Source: Streptomyces sp. MBT53 (GTDB lineage Bacteria > Actinomycetota > Actinomycetes > Streptomycetales > Streptomycetaceae). Taken from it: a stretch of 64,000 nucleotides of DNA. The translations under genes were made by a program, and so were the position numbers. The notes beneath the pieces are model-generated. The model did not search any database. It was not told the DNA's origin and was given only the letters and a program-made list of their open reading frames with translations. The stretch is taken from assembly GCF_016654115.1 (NCBI RefSeq), contig NZ_JAEQAZ010000001.1, forward strand, positions 124,001 to 188,000, in the 5' to 3' direction. Positions 44,129 through 52,884 of the stretch are shown piece by piece. Position 1 is the first letter of the stretch; each line of letters begins with the position of its first letter.

Positions 44129-44898
44129 CGCGGCGCGGACCCGCCGGCCCGCAGCAGCGCACCGGCCTCGCGCGTCAACTCCCGTGCGCTGCCCAGGAGT
44201 CCGTCCAGCACCATGGCCCGCCGCACATGCCGGTGCAGATCGTGCTCAGCGGTGAAGCCGATCCCGCCCAGGACCTGCTGGCAGTGCCGGGCCGCCGTCA
44301 GCGCCGCCTGCCCGGCCGCGGCCTTGGCGAGCAGTGCGCCGAGATCGTCGGTGGCGGCCACAAGGGTGGCCTCGGCGCCGTCCAGCGCCACGAGGGTCTC
44401 GGCGAGCCGGTGCCGTACGGCCTGGAAGGAGGCGAGCGGGCGGCCGAACTGGACGCGGTCCACGGCGTGTTGGCGGGCCAGCGCGAGCATGGCGCGGCCC
44501 GTCCCGAGCAGCCACCAGCCGAGCGCGACCCGACCGGTGGCGAGTGGGACAGGGGCTCCGGCGGGCACGGAACGCAGGGGCAGTTCGGCGTCCAGGGTCG
44601 CCCCGGCCGCACTGTCGTCGCGCTCCCAGACGATCCATGCACCGCCCGTGTACGGCAGCGGCAGGGTGCCGCCGAGCGGACGGCCCGCCGCGCCGAGCAG
44701 GACGTCGTTGAGGAGGGGCGCGTGGGCGCCGGTCTCGCCGAGCAGGCGGAAGGCGAGCGGGACGGCGATGTCCGGCTGTTCGGCGAGGAGTTCGGCCCAG
44801 CCTAGGTCGGCCAGGGCGGTGTCCAGGGCCTGTCCCGAGGCCGCCGTCATCGTCTTGCGGAGCGTCTCGGCGAGCAGGTCCCGTTCGGCTGCGTCCAC
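44113..44898 (-). CDS. Acyl-CoA dehydrogenase, small (partner) subunit
   Basis: 261 residues, a short ACAD with the helical C-terminal domain (RVQFGRPLASFQAVRHRLAETL and VLGGIGFTAEHDLHRHVRRA). The GTG at 44898 was chosen because GGAAGGAG lies 5 nt upstream and a longer frame would run into the large-subunit gene. It is immediately downstream of the 371-residue ACAD at 44901, the second small/large pair in this window. Together they probably form an alpha2beta2 enzyme for a bulky acyl-CoA. Confidence 0.85.
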   Translation of the reverse strand: MDAAERDLLAETLRKTMTAASGQALDTALADLGWAELLAEQPDIAVPLAFRLLGETGAHAPLLNDVLLGAAGRPLGGTLPLPYTGGAWIVWERDDSAAGATLDAELPLRSVPAGAPVPLATGRVALGWWLLGTGRAMLALARQHAVDRVQFGRPLASFQAVRHRLAETLVALDGAEATLVAATDDLGALLAKAAAGQAALTAARHCQQVLGGIGFTAEHDLHRHVRRAMVLDGLLGSARELTREAGALLRAGGSAPRLVHL

Positions 44899-44900
44899 GG

Positions 44901-46016
44901 CTACTCCTTCCCCAGGTCGAGCAGTCGGCGCGCGATGATGTTCCGCTGGATCTCGGCCGTACCGCCGTAGATGGTCGCCGCCTTGGAGTACAGGTACTCC
45001 GAGCGCCATGGCGTGTCCGCCAACTCCAGTACGCCGGGCAGGAGATCGCGCACGGTCTCGAAGAGGCGTTGCTCGGCGGTGGCCAGCAGCACCTTGTCGA
45101 CCGAGGTCTCCGCGCCCAGCCGCTCGCCCTCGGCCAGCCGTCGCTGCGTGGCGTGGGAGCGGCAGCGGACGGTGTGCAACGCCAGGTAGGCGGCGCCGAG
45201 TTCGGCGTCGTCAGGGATGTTCGTCTCGGCCAGCAGGCGGTCAAGTCGCGTGTAGAGATGGGCGATCCGGTGCCAGAAGCAGGTGGAGCGCTCGTGCGGG
45301 AGCAGGTCCATCGCCAGGCGCCAGCCGTCGCCGGGTTGGCCGAGCATCCGGTCGGCGGGCACGATCACGTCGTCGAAGAACACCTCGGCGAACTCGTCCA
45401 CGCCGTGCATCGTGCGCAGTGGCCGGACGGTGATGCCGGGGGTGTCCATGTCGACGAAGAACGCGGTGATTCCGTTGTGGCCCGGCGCGGTGCGGGTCAA
45501 CAGGACGCAGCGGGCGGCGAATTGGGCCAGGCTCGTCCACACCTTCTGGCCGCTGATCACCCAGTGGTCGTCGCGCGGAACGGCCCGCGTGGTGAGGGAG
45601 GCGAGGTCGCTGCCGGAGCCGGGTTCGGAGAAGCCCTGGCACCACTGCTCACGGCCGCTGAGCAGCCGGGGGACCATCTCTGCGGCGAGCGCGGGCGGGG
45701 CGTACGAGATCATCGTCGGGGCGAGGACCTCGACCATCGAGTAGATGCCAGGTTCGGCCAACTCCCTTGTGGCGACCTCTTCGCCGAGGACCGCCCTGAG
45801 CACCGCGGGCCCGCCGAGCCCCCTCACCTCGGCGGGCCAGCCGTACCGCATCCAGTCCGCGTCGTACAACGCCCGGCGGACCCGGGCCAGTTGAGCGACC
45901 TGGGCGTCCAGGGAGTGGTCGGGGCCGGGGGACAGGTCGTGCTCGTCCAGCCAGCCGCGCAGGTCCGAGCGGAAGTCGGCGGCGTTCACGTACCCGGGCG
46001 CGGAGGCGGCGTTCAT
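44901..46016 (-). CDS. Acyl-CoA dehydrogenase, large subunit
   Basis: 371 residues: FSEPGSGSDLASLTTRAV, VISGQKVWTSLAQFAARCVLL and the C-terminal YGGTAEIQRNIIARRLLDLG. The ATG at 46016 overlaps the stop of the NTF2-like gene (ATGA). The small-subunit gene starts 2 bp after its stop. It introduces an alpha,beta double bond. The operon is headed by an operator copy at 46485, so this pair is under the cluster regulator while the pair at 1768-3764 has no operator in view. Confidence 0.9.
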   Translation of the reverse strand: MNAASAPGYVNAADFRSDLRGWLDEHDLSPGPDHSLDAQVAQLARVRRALYDADWMRYGWPAEVRGLGGPAVLRAVLGEEVATRELAEPGIYSMVEVLAPTMISYAPPALAAEMVPRLLSGREQWCQGFSEPGSGSDLASLTTRAVPRDDHWVISGQKVWTSLAQFAARCVLLTRTAPGHNGITAFFVDMDTPGITVRPLRTMHGVDEFAEVFFDDVIVPADRMLGQPGDGWRLAMDLLPHERSTCFWHRIAHLYTRLDRLLAETNIPDDAELGAAYLALHTVRCRSHATQRRLAEGERLGAETSVDKVLLATAEQRLFETVRDLLPGVLELADTPWRSEYLYSKAATIYGGTAEIQRNIIARRLLDLGKE

Positions 46017-46480
46017 GTTCCCGGACGCTGATAGGCGTGCGGGCGGCCCGAGTCGTGCGCTCCGCTGCGGCGGATGAACGTCATCGCGCGGGTGCGCAGC
46101 CGCCACCCCTCGTCCGTGCGGACGTAGGTGTCGTTGTAGTAGCCGATCCGCATGCCGTGCGTGGCGTGGTCGACGAAACACAGCGGCTGGGTGCCGGTGG
46201 CGGTGTCGCCGGACAGGTCGACGGCCGGTGTACCTGTGAGGAACAGCCCCTTGGGGGCGGCGGCCACGAGCGCCGGGAACTCGTCGAGGCCGTAGGAGTC
46301 CCCGAAGGCGCTGTACGTGCCGTCGGGCGTGAAGACCGCCAGCACGCCGTCCAGGTCGCCGCGCGTGATGCACACCGCGTAGCGGGCGAGGAGCTGCTGG
46401 ATCTCCATCAGGTCGTCGGTCGGACCCGGGGGAGGAGCCGGAACAGGCAAGGAGGACAAGGACTTTCCGCCCTTCACCAT
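46013..46480 (-). CDS. NTF2/SnoaL-like protein
   Basis: 155 residues if read from the ATG at 46480. SnoaL_4-type fold: IQQLLARYAVCITRGDLDGVLAVF, YSAFGDSYGLDEF, and the C-terminal YYNDTYVRTDEGWRLRTRAMTF. The frame is open to 46522, but that would include the operator at 46485-46499, so a later start is needed. ATG 46480 has no ribosome site; TTG at codon 8 and ATG at codon 25 are alternatives. Probably a cyclase, isomerase or hydratase helper. It heads the ACAD operon. Confidence 0.75.
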   Translation of the reverse strand: MVKGGKSLSSLPVPAPPPGPTDDLMEIQQLLARYAVCITRGDLDGVLAVFTPDGTYSAFGDSYGLDEFPALVAAAPKGLFLTGTPAVDLSGDTATGTQPLCFVDHATHGMRIGYYNDTYVRTDEGWRLRTRAMTFIRRSGAHDSGRPHAYQRPGT

Positions 46481-46484
46481 GAGT

Positions 46485-46499
46485 GAGAATGTCATTCTC
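46485..46499. promoter_or_regulatory. Cluster operator GAGAATGTCATTCTC
   Basis: Perfect palindrome 4 bp upstream of the chosen NTF2-like start, in the divergent region with the importer operon. A second, degenerate copy lies 78 bp further at 46577. Confidence 0.75.
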
Positions 46500-46556
46500 T
46501 CAGATGAGTGGCAGATTTCCATGCTGCGTGAGGCGACGTCAACAGTCTCTGTCTGA

Positions 46557-46591
46557 ATGGTTGATTCTCCGTAGATGAGAAGCTAGTTTCC
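46557..46591 (+). promoter_or_regulatory. Promoter with embedded operator for the ABC importer
   Basis: -35 TTGATT at 46561-46566, 17-bp spacer, -10 TAGTTT at 46584-46589; the operator variant GAGAAGCTAGTTTCC at 46577-46591 covers the -10. 26 of 35 positions match the promoter at 12874-12908. The start codon is at 46619. Confidence 0.7.
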
Positions 46592-46618
46592 AGCGATGGA
46601 GAGGGGAGATCCGACGCG

Positions 46619-48733
46619 ATGGACCAGTTCCTCACCTTCGGGATCGTCGGCCTGAGCACGGCCGCGATCTATGCCGTCATCGGCAGTGGGCTCGTGCTCA
46701 CCTACACCACCACCGGTGTGTTCAACTTCGCGCACGGCGCGGCCGGCATGCTGTCCGCGTTCATGTACTGGCAGCTGACCGTCGGCTGGGGCTGGCCCGT
46801 TCCGGTCGCCCTGGCCGTGGTGCTGCTCGTGCTCGCCCCCGGCTTCGGACTGCTCGTCGAGCGGTTCGTACTGCGGCCGGTCCAAGCCCTCGGCGAAGCC
46901 GAACGGCTCGTCATGACGGTCGCGCTGCTCAGCGGACTCATCGCCGCGGCGCGCTGGATCTGGGACCCGAACGTGGCCCGCCCGCTGCCGATGTTCTTCG
47001 CCGGCCGCAAGCCGTTCCACGTGGGGCCGGCCGTCATCACCTGGCACCAGGCGATCACCATGGCGGTGGCCGTCGCCGTCGCGATCGGCCTGCGCGTCCT
47101 GCTCTACCGCACCCGCGCCGGAGCCGAGATGCGCGCGGCCGTCGACGACCGGGCACTGGTCGGTCTGACCGGCGCGGACCCGGTCCGGGCGGGCCGGGTC
47201 TCCTGGATCCTGGGCACTCAACTGGCCGCGATCGGCGGCATCCTGATCGCCCCGACGGTCACACTCGACGCCGCCCAGCTCTCCCTGCTGATCGTGAGCG
47301 CGTACACCGCGGCCGTCTTCGGCAGGCTGCGCAGCCTGCCGCTCACCTTCCTCGGCGCTGTCGTCGTCGGCTGCATGGAGAGCTACCTGACCGGCTACCT
47401 CCCGCAGAACGAATACCTCCCCGGACTACGGCTCGCCGCCCCCGCACTCCTCCTCTTCCTCGCCCTGCTGGTCTTCCCGCACCGCCGCCTGCGCGGCCGG
47501 GAACGACGGCTCGCCCGTGTACCGGTGCCGAGCGCGCGCGGCACACTCGTGTTCGCCGCGGTGGTCATCGCCTTCGGCGCGATCCTGGCCTCCCTCCTCG
47601 GGGAAGCCGACCTCATCACCTACGGAGCGATCTTCTCGCTGGGCGTGGTGGCCCTCTCCTACGTCCCGCTCGCCGGGTACGCCGGACAGGTCTCCCTGTG
47701 CCAGCTGAGCATGGCCGGCATCGGCGCGGTCGTCTGGGGACACCTCGGCGCCCACGGCCAACTGTGGGCGCTCGGTGCCGCGATCCTGGTCTCGGCGGCG
47801 GCCGGAGCACTGGTCGCGCTCCCCGCACTACGGCTCTCCGGTGTGTATCTCGCTCTGGGCACAGCCGCGTTCGCCGTGATCCTCGACCGCTGGATCTTCA
47901 CCATCCCGGCCTTCCACGTCTTCGGCCTGCGGATCGCCCTGTTCGACCAGGGCTCGGTGGACATCTCAGGACCCCACCTCTTCGGCCTACGGCTCGACAG
48001 CGGACGCCAGTTGATGGTGTTCGCCGCAGTCTGCCTCGCCCTCGCCTCGATCGGTGTGGCGGCCCTGCGCCGCAGCCGCTTCGGGCGGCGGCTCATAGCC
48101 CTGCGTGACAGCGAGGCCGCGTACGCCACCCTGGGCGGCAACCTGTTGGTCGCGAAGGTCGCGGTGTTCGCCCTCGCCTCCGGCATCGCCGGACTCGGCG
48201 GAGCGCTGTACGGAATGCAGCAACGCACGGTCACCGCCGACCAGTTCAGCCTGATCGCGGGACTGCCGATCTTCCTCGTCGCCGTGGTCGGCGGGCTCGG
48301 CGCGGTCGGCAACGGGCTCTTCGCCGGCACCGCCTTCGCCGGCCCGACGAACGCCCTGATCGCCGTAGCCCCCGGTACCGCGAACCTGGTCGCCCTGCTT
48401 CCGGGCCTCGCCGGCGTCGGACTCGGCCACAACCCCGACGGCATCGTCTCCCGCTTCCGCCGCCAGTGGGAGCCCCTCGCCCGCGACCGCATCGCCCTGC
48501 CCGCCCTGCTCTGCGTCCTCGCCCTGGCCTGGGCGCTGCGCTTCGGCGACGTCATCAACGACTGGACGTACTACGGCGGTTCACTGCTGCTCGCCGTCGC
48601 GCTGCGCACCTGGGCCGACGCCCGCCAGGCCGTTCCGACCGAGCCGGAGATCCCCGTCGAGTGGTGGGGCCTACGGCGCGAATGGCGCCCCGAGGACGAG
48701 GAGGTGCTGGCCCGTGGCATCGCTGCAGGTTAG
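46619..48733 (+). CDS. Fused LivH-LivM branched-chain-type ABC permease
   Basis: 704 residues in two halves that are normally separate proteins. Residues 1 to about 295 are LivH-like (FGIVGLSTAAIYAVIGSGLV, GVFNFAHGAAGML); from about 305 the LivM-like half begins (ITYGAIFSLGVVALSYVPLAGYAGQVSL). The fusion places both membrane subunits in one chain, giving about 15 helices. GAGGGGAG precedes the ATG. With LivG, LivF and the lipoprotein at 16362 it makes a complete importer. Confidence 0.9.
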   Translation: MDQFLTFGIVGLSTAAIYAVIGSGLVLTYTTTGVFNFAHGAAGMLSAFMYWQLTVGWGWPVPVALAVVLLVLAPGFGLLVERFVLRPVQALGEAERLVMTVALLSGLIAAARWIWDPNVARPLPMFFAGRKPFHVGPAVITWHQAITMAVAVAVAIGLRVLLYRTRAGAEMRAAVDDRALVGLTGADPVRAGRVSWILGTQLAAIGGILIAPTVTLDAAQLSLLIVSAYTAAVFGRLRSLPLTFLGAVVVGCMESYLTGYLPQNEYLPGLRLAAPALLLFLALLVFPHRRLRGRERRLARVPVPSARGTLVFAAVVIAFGAILASLLGEADLITYGAIFSLGVVALSYVPLAGYAGQVSLCQLSMAGIGAVVWGHLGAHGQLWALGAAILVSAAAGALVALPALRLSGVYLALGTAAFAVILDRWIFTIPAFHVFGLRIALFDQGSVDISGPHLFGLRLDSGRQLMVFAAVCLALASIGVAALRRSRFGRRLIALRDSEAAYATLGGNLLVAKVAVFALASGIAGLGGALYGMQQRTVTADQFSLIAGLPIFLVAVVGGLGAVGNGLFAGTAFAGPTNALIAVAPGTANLVALLPGLAGVGLGHNPDGIVSRFRRQWEPLARDRIALPALLCVLALAWALRFGDVINDWTYYGGSLLLAVALRTWADARQAVPTEPEIPVEWWGLRREWRPEDEEVLARGIAAG

Positions 48734-49424
48734 TGGAGTGACCGTCTCCTTCGGTGGGAACCGTGCTCTCGACGGAGTCGCGCTGACCGCCGAGGCGGGC
48801 CGGGTCACCGGACTCATCGGCCCCAACGGGGCAGGAAAAAGTACCCTGTTCGACGTCGCCTCCGGACTACGCAGACCGTCCTCGGGGCAGGTCCGGCTGG
48901 ACGGCCGTGACGTGACCAGGGCCCGGCCCTCCGCGCGCGCCCGGCACGGACTGGCCCGCACCTTCCAACGCCTGGAACTCTTCGGCCGGTTGAGCGTGCG
49001 CGACAACCTCCTCGTCGCCGCCGAACTCGGCCCCGAACGCCGCCGGGCGGAGCAGGTCGTCACCGAGATCCTGCACCGCCTCGACCTCACCGACGTCGCC
49101 GACACCTCACCCGACGCCCTCCCCACCGGAGTCGGCCGCCTGGTCGAGGTCGGCAGGGCCCTCGCGATCCGCCCGAAGGTGCTCCTCCTCGACGAACCCG
49201 CCGCCGGACAGGACGCGGAGGAGACCGAACGCTTCGCGGAACTCCTGCGCGCCCTCACGGAGGACGGCACCGCCGTCGTCCTCGTCGAGCACGACATGAG
49301 CCTCGTGATGGCGGTCTGCGACGAGGTGTACGTCCTCGACCTCGGCAAGATCATCGCCGTAGGGCCGCCCGAGGTGATCCGCAGCGACGAAACGGTACTC
49401 GCCGCCTATCTGGGGGACGCGTGA
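48714..49424 (+). CDS. livG: ABC transporter ATP-binding protein (LivG type)
   Basis: 236 residues. Walker A GPNGAGKS (about 36-43), Walker B VLLLDEP, H-loop VEHDM. The signature helix is the degenerate LPTGVGRLVEVGRAL, as in other LivG proteins, which lack LSGGQ. GTG start overlapping the permease gene by 20 bp, with GAGGAGGTG upstream. It energises uptake together with LivF. Confidence 0.93.
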   Translation: MASLQVSGVTVSFGGNRALDGVALTAEAGRVTGLIGPNGAGKSTLFDVASGLRRPSSGQVRLDGRDVTRARPSARARHGLARTFQRLELFGRLSVRDNLLVAAELGPERRRAEQVVTEILHRLDLTDVADTSPDALPTGVGRLVEVGRALAIRPKVLLLDEPAAGQDAEETERFAELLRALTEDGTAVVLVEHDMSLVMAVCDEVYVLDLGKIIAVGPPEVIRSDETVLAAYLGDA

Positions 49425-50128
49425 GCGCACTTCTCGAACTGCGCGGCATCCGCGCCGCCCATGAACGCATCACCGTCCTGCACGGCGTCGACCTCGACGT
49501 CGCCGCCGGACAGGTGGTGGCGCTGCTCGGCCCGAACGGCGCCGGAAAGACCACCACCCTGCGCGTCGCCGCCGGAGTCCACCCGGTCGAGTCAGGTCAA
49601 CTCCTGCTCGGCGGAAGGGACATGACCGGCGCCTTCCCCCGCGACCTGGCCCGCGCCGGAGTCTGCCTCATCCCCGAGGGGCGAGGCGTGTTCCCGAACC
49701 TGTCCGTCCGCGACAACCTCCTGATGATGACCTTCACGGGCCGCAGCCGCGAGGAGATCGAGGAGATCGCGTTCGCCCGCTTCCCGGTCCTGGCGCAGCG
49801 CGCCGGACAGGCCGCGGGCACCCTCTCGGGCGGCGAGCAGCAGATGCTCGCCCTCGCCCGCGGCCTGGCCACCGACCCCGCCGTGCTGCTGCTCGACGAA
49901 CTCTCCATGGGGCTGGCCCCGTTGGTCGTCGGCCGGCTCTACGAGCAGGTCGGCGAAATCGCCCGGCAGGGCGTGGCAGTCCTGGTGGTTGAGCAGTTCG
50001 CCGCCGCGGTTCTCGACATCTGCGACCATGCCGCCGTCCTCGTCCGCGGCCGGGTCGAACGGCAGGGCCACCCCGACGGCGGCCTGCGCGCCGAACTGTC
50101 CGCTCTCTACCTGGGGAGTTCCACATGA
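49421..50128 (+). CDS. livF: ABC transporter ATP-binding protein (LivF type)
   Basis: 235 residues with GPNGAGKTTTLRVAAG (Walker A), the intact signature LSGGEQQMLALARGL and VLLLDELSMGLAPLV (Walker B). Its GTG overlaps the LivG stop (GTGA). LivF has the classical signature while LivG does not, as usual for this transporter family. Its stop overlaps the next membrane protein gene by 4 bp. Confidence 0.93.
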   Translation: MSALLELRGIRAAHERITVLHGVDLDVAAGQVVALLGPNGAGKTTTLRVAAGVHPVESGQLLLGGRDMTGAFPRDLARAGVCLIPEGRGVFPNLSVRDNLLMMTFTGRSREEIEEIAFARFPVLAQRAGQAAGTLSGGEQQMLALARGLATDPAVLLLDELSMGLAPLVVGRLYEQVGEIARQGVAVLVVEQFAAAVLDICDHAAVLVRGRVERQGHPDGGLRAELSALYLGSST

Positions 50129-50508
50129 CGTCCACCGAGACGCGAGCGGACCGCTTCGTCCGCGAACTCACCGTCCTGAAAATCCCGGACCCGGCCGCCG
50201 GAAGGTCCGCCCTCTGGCTGCGCGCGGGCGCCGCCCTGATGACGATCGGCGTCGTCCTCGGCGTGAGCGCCTACTTCATCTCGCACAACACCAGCGACCC
50301 GCTGGTCCAGAACGACGCCCTCACCCTCGGCCTCGCCGCGGTCGCCGGAAGCGTCGTCGGCTCCGCGCTCTTCCTGCGGTACTCGCTCACCGGCTTCCTG
50401 CGGTACTGGATGGCCCGTCAGTCCTACGACGTGGAACTCCTCGCCGACCGCCTGCTCGAAAGGGAACTCCGCCATGACCCCACCGGCACCGACGCCGCGC
50501 CCCGGTGA
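50125..50508 (+). CDS. Two-helix membrane protein of the importer operon
   Basis: 127 residues with helices at about 29-51 (ALWLRAGAALMTIGVVLGVSAYF) and 67-88 (ALTLGLAAVAGSVVGSALFL) joined by a short polar loop, and charged cytoplasmic ends. No family recognised. It overlaps LivF by 4 bp and the next gene by 35 bp, so it is co-translated. Possible accessory subunit of the importer or a membrane anchor for the next protein. Confidence 0.75.
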   Translation: MTSTETRADRFVRELTVLKIPDPAAGRSALWLRAGAALMTIGVVLGVSAYFISHNTSDPLVQNDALTLGLAAVAGSVVGSALFLRYSLTGFLRYWMARQSYDVELLADRLLERELRHDPTGTDAAPR

Positions 50509-50791
50509 CCAACTCGCCAGCACCGTCTGCGGCACCCGCGTGGTCGTCATCCGCGCACCCGCCGACGTACAGCCCCAACTGGCCTGCGGCGGCAGCCCGT
50601 TGGTGCCCGCGGCCGACGCGCCCCCGGCGAAGCCCGGACCGGCCGGCACCACCACCCTCATCGGCAAACGGTACGTCGACGCCGGCGGGACGCTCGAACT
50701 GCTCTGCACCGCCTCCGGCGCGGGCGAACTCACCTGTGACGGCGCCCCCATGACCCTGAAGGCGGCCAAGCCGCTGCCCGCCTCCGACTGA
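50474..50791 (+). CDS. Small four-cysteine protein
   Basis: 105 residues with cysteines in VCGT, ACGGSPL, LLCTAS and TCDGAPM. Two CGG/CDG-like turns suggest a metal or redox site similar in spirit to zinc ribbons or rubredoxins, though the spacing is not canonical. It overlaps the membrane protein gene by 35 bp in another frame. No signal peptide. Function unknown; it may work with the importer or as a small electron carrier. Confidence 0.7.
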   Translation: MTPPAPTPRPGDQLASTVCGTRVVVIRAPADVQPQLACGGSPLVPAADAPPAKPGPAGTTTLIGKRYVDAGGTLELLCTASGAGELTCDGAPMTLKAAKPLPASD

Positions 50792-50816
50792 CCGACCCAC
50801 CCCCGAAGGAGCCGTC

Positions 50817-52112
50817 ATGGACCGCGACGACCTCATCCTCATCAGCGTCGACGACCACATCATCGAACCCCCCGACATGTTCGTGAACCACCTCCCCGAG
50901 CGCTACAAGAAAGACGCGCCCCAACTGGTGCACCGGGACGACGGAACCGACGTCTGGCAGTTCCGCGGCGTCACCATCACCAACTCGGCGCTCAACGCCG
51001 TGGCCGGCCGCCCCAAGGAGGAGTACGGCGTCGAACCGCAGGGCCTCGACGAGATCCGCCCCGGCTGTTACGACGTGCACGAGCGCATCAAGGACATGAA
51101 CGCGGGCGGCATCCTCGCCCAGATGAACTTCCCGTCCTTCCCCGGCTTCTCGGCCCGGCTCTTCGCCACCGAGGACGCCGACTTCTCCCTCGCGCTCGTC
51201 CGGGCCTACAACGACTGGCACATCGACGAGTGGTGCGCCGCCTACCCGGGCCGCTTCATCCCGATGGCGCTGCCCGCCATCTGGGACGCGGAGCTGTGCG
51301 CGGCGGAGGTCCGCCGGGTCGCCGAGAAGGGCGTTCACTCCCTCACCTTCACCGAGAACCCCGCCGTCCTCGGCTACCCGAGCTTCCACGACCCGTACTG
51401 GAACCCGCTGTGGCGCGCGCTGTCCGACACGGACACCGTCATGTCGGTGCACATCGGCTCGTCCGGCAGGCTCGCCGTCCCGGCCGCCGACTCCCCGCCC
51501 GACGTGATGATCACGCTCCAGCCGATGAACATCGTCTCCGCCGCCGCCGACCTGCTCTGGTCGCAGCCGGTCAAGGAGTTCCCGAATCTGAAGATCGCCC
51601 TCTCGGAAGGCGGAACGGGCTGGATCCCGTACTTCCTGGAGCGCCTCGACCGCACCTTCGAGATGCACTCCACCTGGACCCTCCAGGACTTCGGCGGCAA
51701 GCTGCCCTCCGAGGTCTTCCGCGAGCACTTCCTGACCTGCTTCATCACCGACAAACTGGGCGTACGACTCCGCCACGACATCGGCATCGACAACATCTGC
51801 TGGGAGGGCGACTACCCGCACAGCGACTCCCTCTGGCCGGACGCGCCCGAGCAGCTGCACGACGTGCTGTCGAGCTGCGACGTCCCCGACGACGACGCCA
51901 GGAAGATCACCTTCGAGAACGCGATGCGCTGGTACTCCTTCGACCCCTTCGCGCACATCCCGCGCGAACAGGCCACCGTGGGCGCGCTGCGCAAGGCGGC
52001 CGAGGGCCACGACGTCACCACCCGCTCGCGCAGCCACCAACTCATCGAGCCCGCAGAGAAGTTGGAGGCGTTCCGCTCCAAGGCCCGGGCGGCCGTGGCG
52101 GCGGCCCGATGA
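50817..52112 (+). CDS. Amidohydrolase_2 family protein
   Basis: 431 residues: ISVDDHIIEPPDMF at the N-terminus (D-D-H-x2-E in place of HxH, as in this subgroup), MSVHIGSSG in the middle and WEGDYPHSDSLWPD near the C-terminus. Metal-dependent ACMSD-like group; hydrolase, decarboxylase or hydratase. A close functional relative sits at 30070 (about 390 residues, same DYPH motif). GGAG site 6 bp before the ATG. Overlaps the following hydratase gene by 4 bp. Confidence 0.85.
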   Translation: MDRDDLILISVDDHIIEPPDMFVNHLPERYKKDAPQLVHRDDGTDVWQFRGVTITNSALNAVAGRPKEEYGVEPQGLDEIRPGCYDVHERIKDMNAGGILAQMNFPSFPGFSARLFATEDADFSLALVRAYNDWHIDEWCAAYPGRFIPMALPAIWDAELCAAEVRRVAEKGVHSLTFTENPAVLGYPSFHDPYWNPLWRALSDTDTVMSVHIGSSGRLAVPAADSPPDVMITLQPMNIVSAAADLLWSQPVKEFPNLKIALSEGGTGWIPYFLERLDRTFEMHSTWTLQDFGGKLPSEVFREHFLTCFITDKLGVRLRHDIGIDNICWEGDYPHSDSLWPDAPEQLHDVLSSCDVPDDDARKITFENAMRWYSFDPFAHIPREQATVGALRKAAEGHDVTTRSRSHQLIEPAEKLEAFRSKARAAVAAAR

Positions 52113-52837
52113 GCGACCTGATCCTGACGGAACGGGTCGGCGCCGTCCTGGTGGCGACCCTGAACCGTCCCGAGGTCCGAAACGCCATGAGCCCGGAGCT
52201 GATTGACGACCTGTCAGCCGTGCTGCGGGAGGCGGACGCCGACCCGGCGGTCCGGGCGATCGTCCTCACGGGCGCCGGAACGGTCTTCTGCTCCGGCATG
52301 GACCTCAAGGCGTTCGCGAAGGGCGGCGGCACATTCGACGGCCTGGTGTGGTTCTTCCGCGAGGGCATCGCCACCCCGGTGATCGCCGCCCTCAACGGCT
52401 CGGCACTCGCCGGCGGCTTCGAACTCGCCCTGGCCTGCGACCTGGTGGTGGCCGCCGAGGACGCAAAGCTGGGCATCGCCGAGGTCAAACGGGGCCTCTT
52501 CGCGGCCGGTGGCGGTACGACCCTCGCCGACCGGGTGCCGCTGGCCGTCGCCCTGGAGATGGGGCTGACCGGCGAACTCGTCACGGCGGCGGACGCCAAG
52601 CAGTTCGGCCTGGTCAACCGAGCCGTACCGGCCGAGCGGGTACGGGAGACCGCGCTGGACCTGGCCGCACGCATCGCCGAGAACGGTCCTCTCGGTGTCG
52701 CGATGACCAAGAAGCTTATGCGGGAGCGCCGTTGGGCCGAGCCGGAAGAGGTCGAGGCGGTGTTCAGGAGCGCCGACGCGGCGGAGGGGGCACGGGCCTT
52801 CGCCGAACGCCGTAGTCCTGTGTGGACCGGGAAGTGA
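52109..52837 (+). CDS. Enoyl-CoA hydratase
   Basis: 242 residues with the oxyanion segments VFCSGMDLKAF and GSALAGGFELALACDLV, and both catalytic glutamates: one in LGIAEVKRGL, the other in VALEMGLTG. It is the most canonical hydratase in the window and should add water across a 2-enoyl-CoA. The ATG overlaps the amidohydrolase stop. It is the last gene of the importer operon, ending at a strong hairpin. Confidence 0.9.
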   Translation: MSDLILTERVGAVLVATLNRPEVRNAMSPELIDDLSAVLREADADPAVRAIVLTGAGTVFCSGMDLKAFAKGGGTFDGLVWFFREGIATPVIAALNGSALAGGFELALACDLVVAAEDAKLGIAEVKRGLFAAGGGTTLADRVPLAVALEMGLTGELVTAADAKQFGLVNRAVPAERVRETALDLAARIAENGPLGVAMTKKLMRERRWAEPEEVEAVFRSADAAEGARAFAERRSPVWTGK

Positions 52838-52841
52838 CCGA

Positions 52842-52879
52842 ACTCCGGTGTCTTCGACGACTGTTGGAGACACCGGAGT
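52842..52879. terminator. Strong bidirectional terminator
   Basis: Perfect 12-bp inverted arms ACTCCGGTGTCT / AGACACCGGAGT, extendable by two more pairs (one G-T). It lies between the convergent hydratase stop at 52837 and the crotonase-fold gene stop at 52885, serving both. Confidence 0.8.
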
Positions 52880-52884
52880 GAGGC

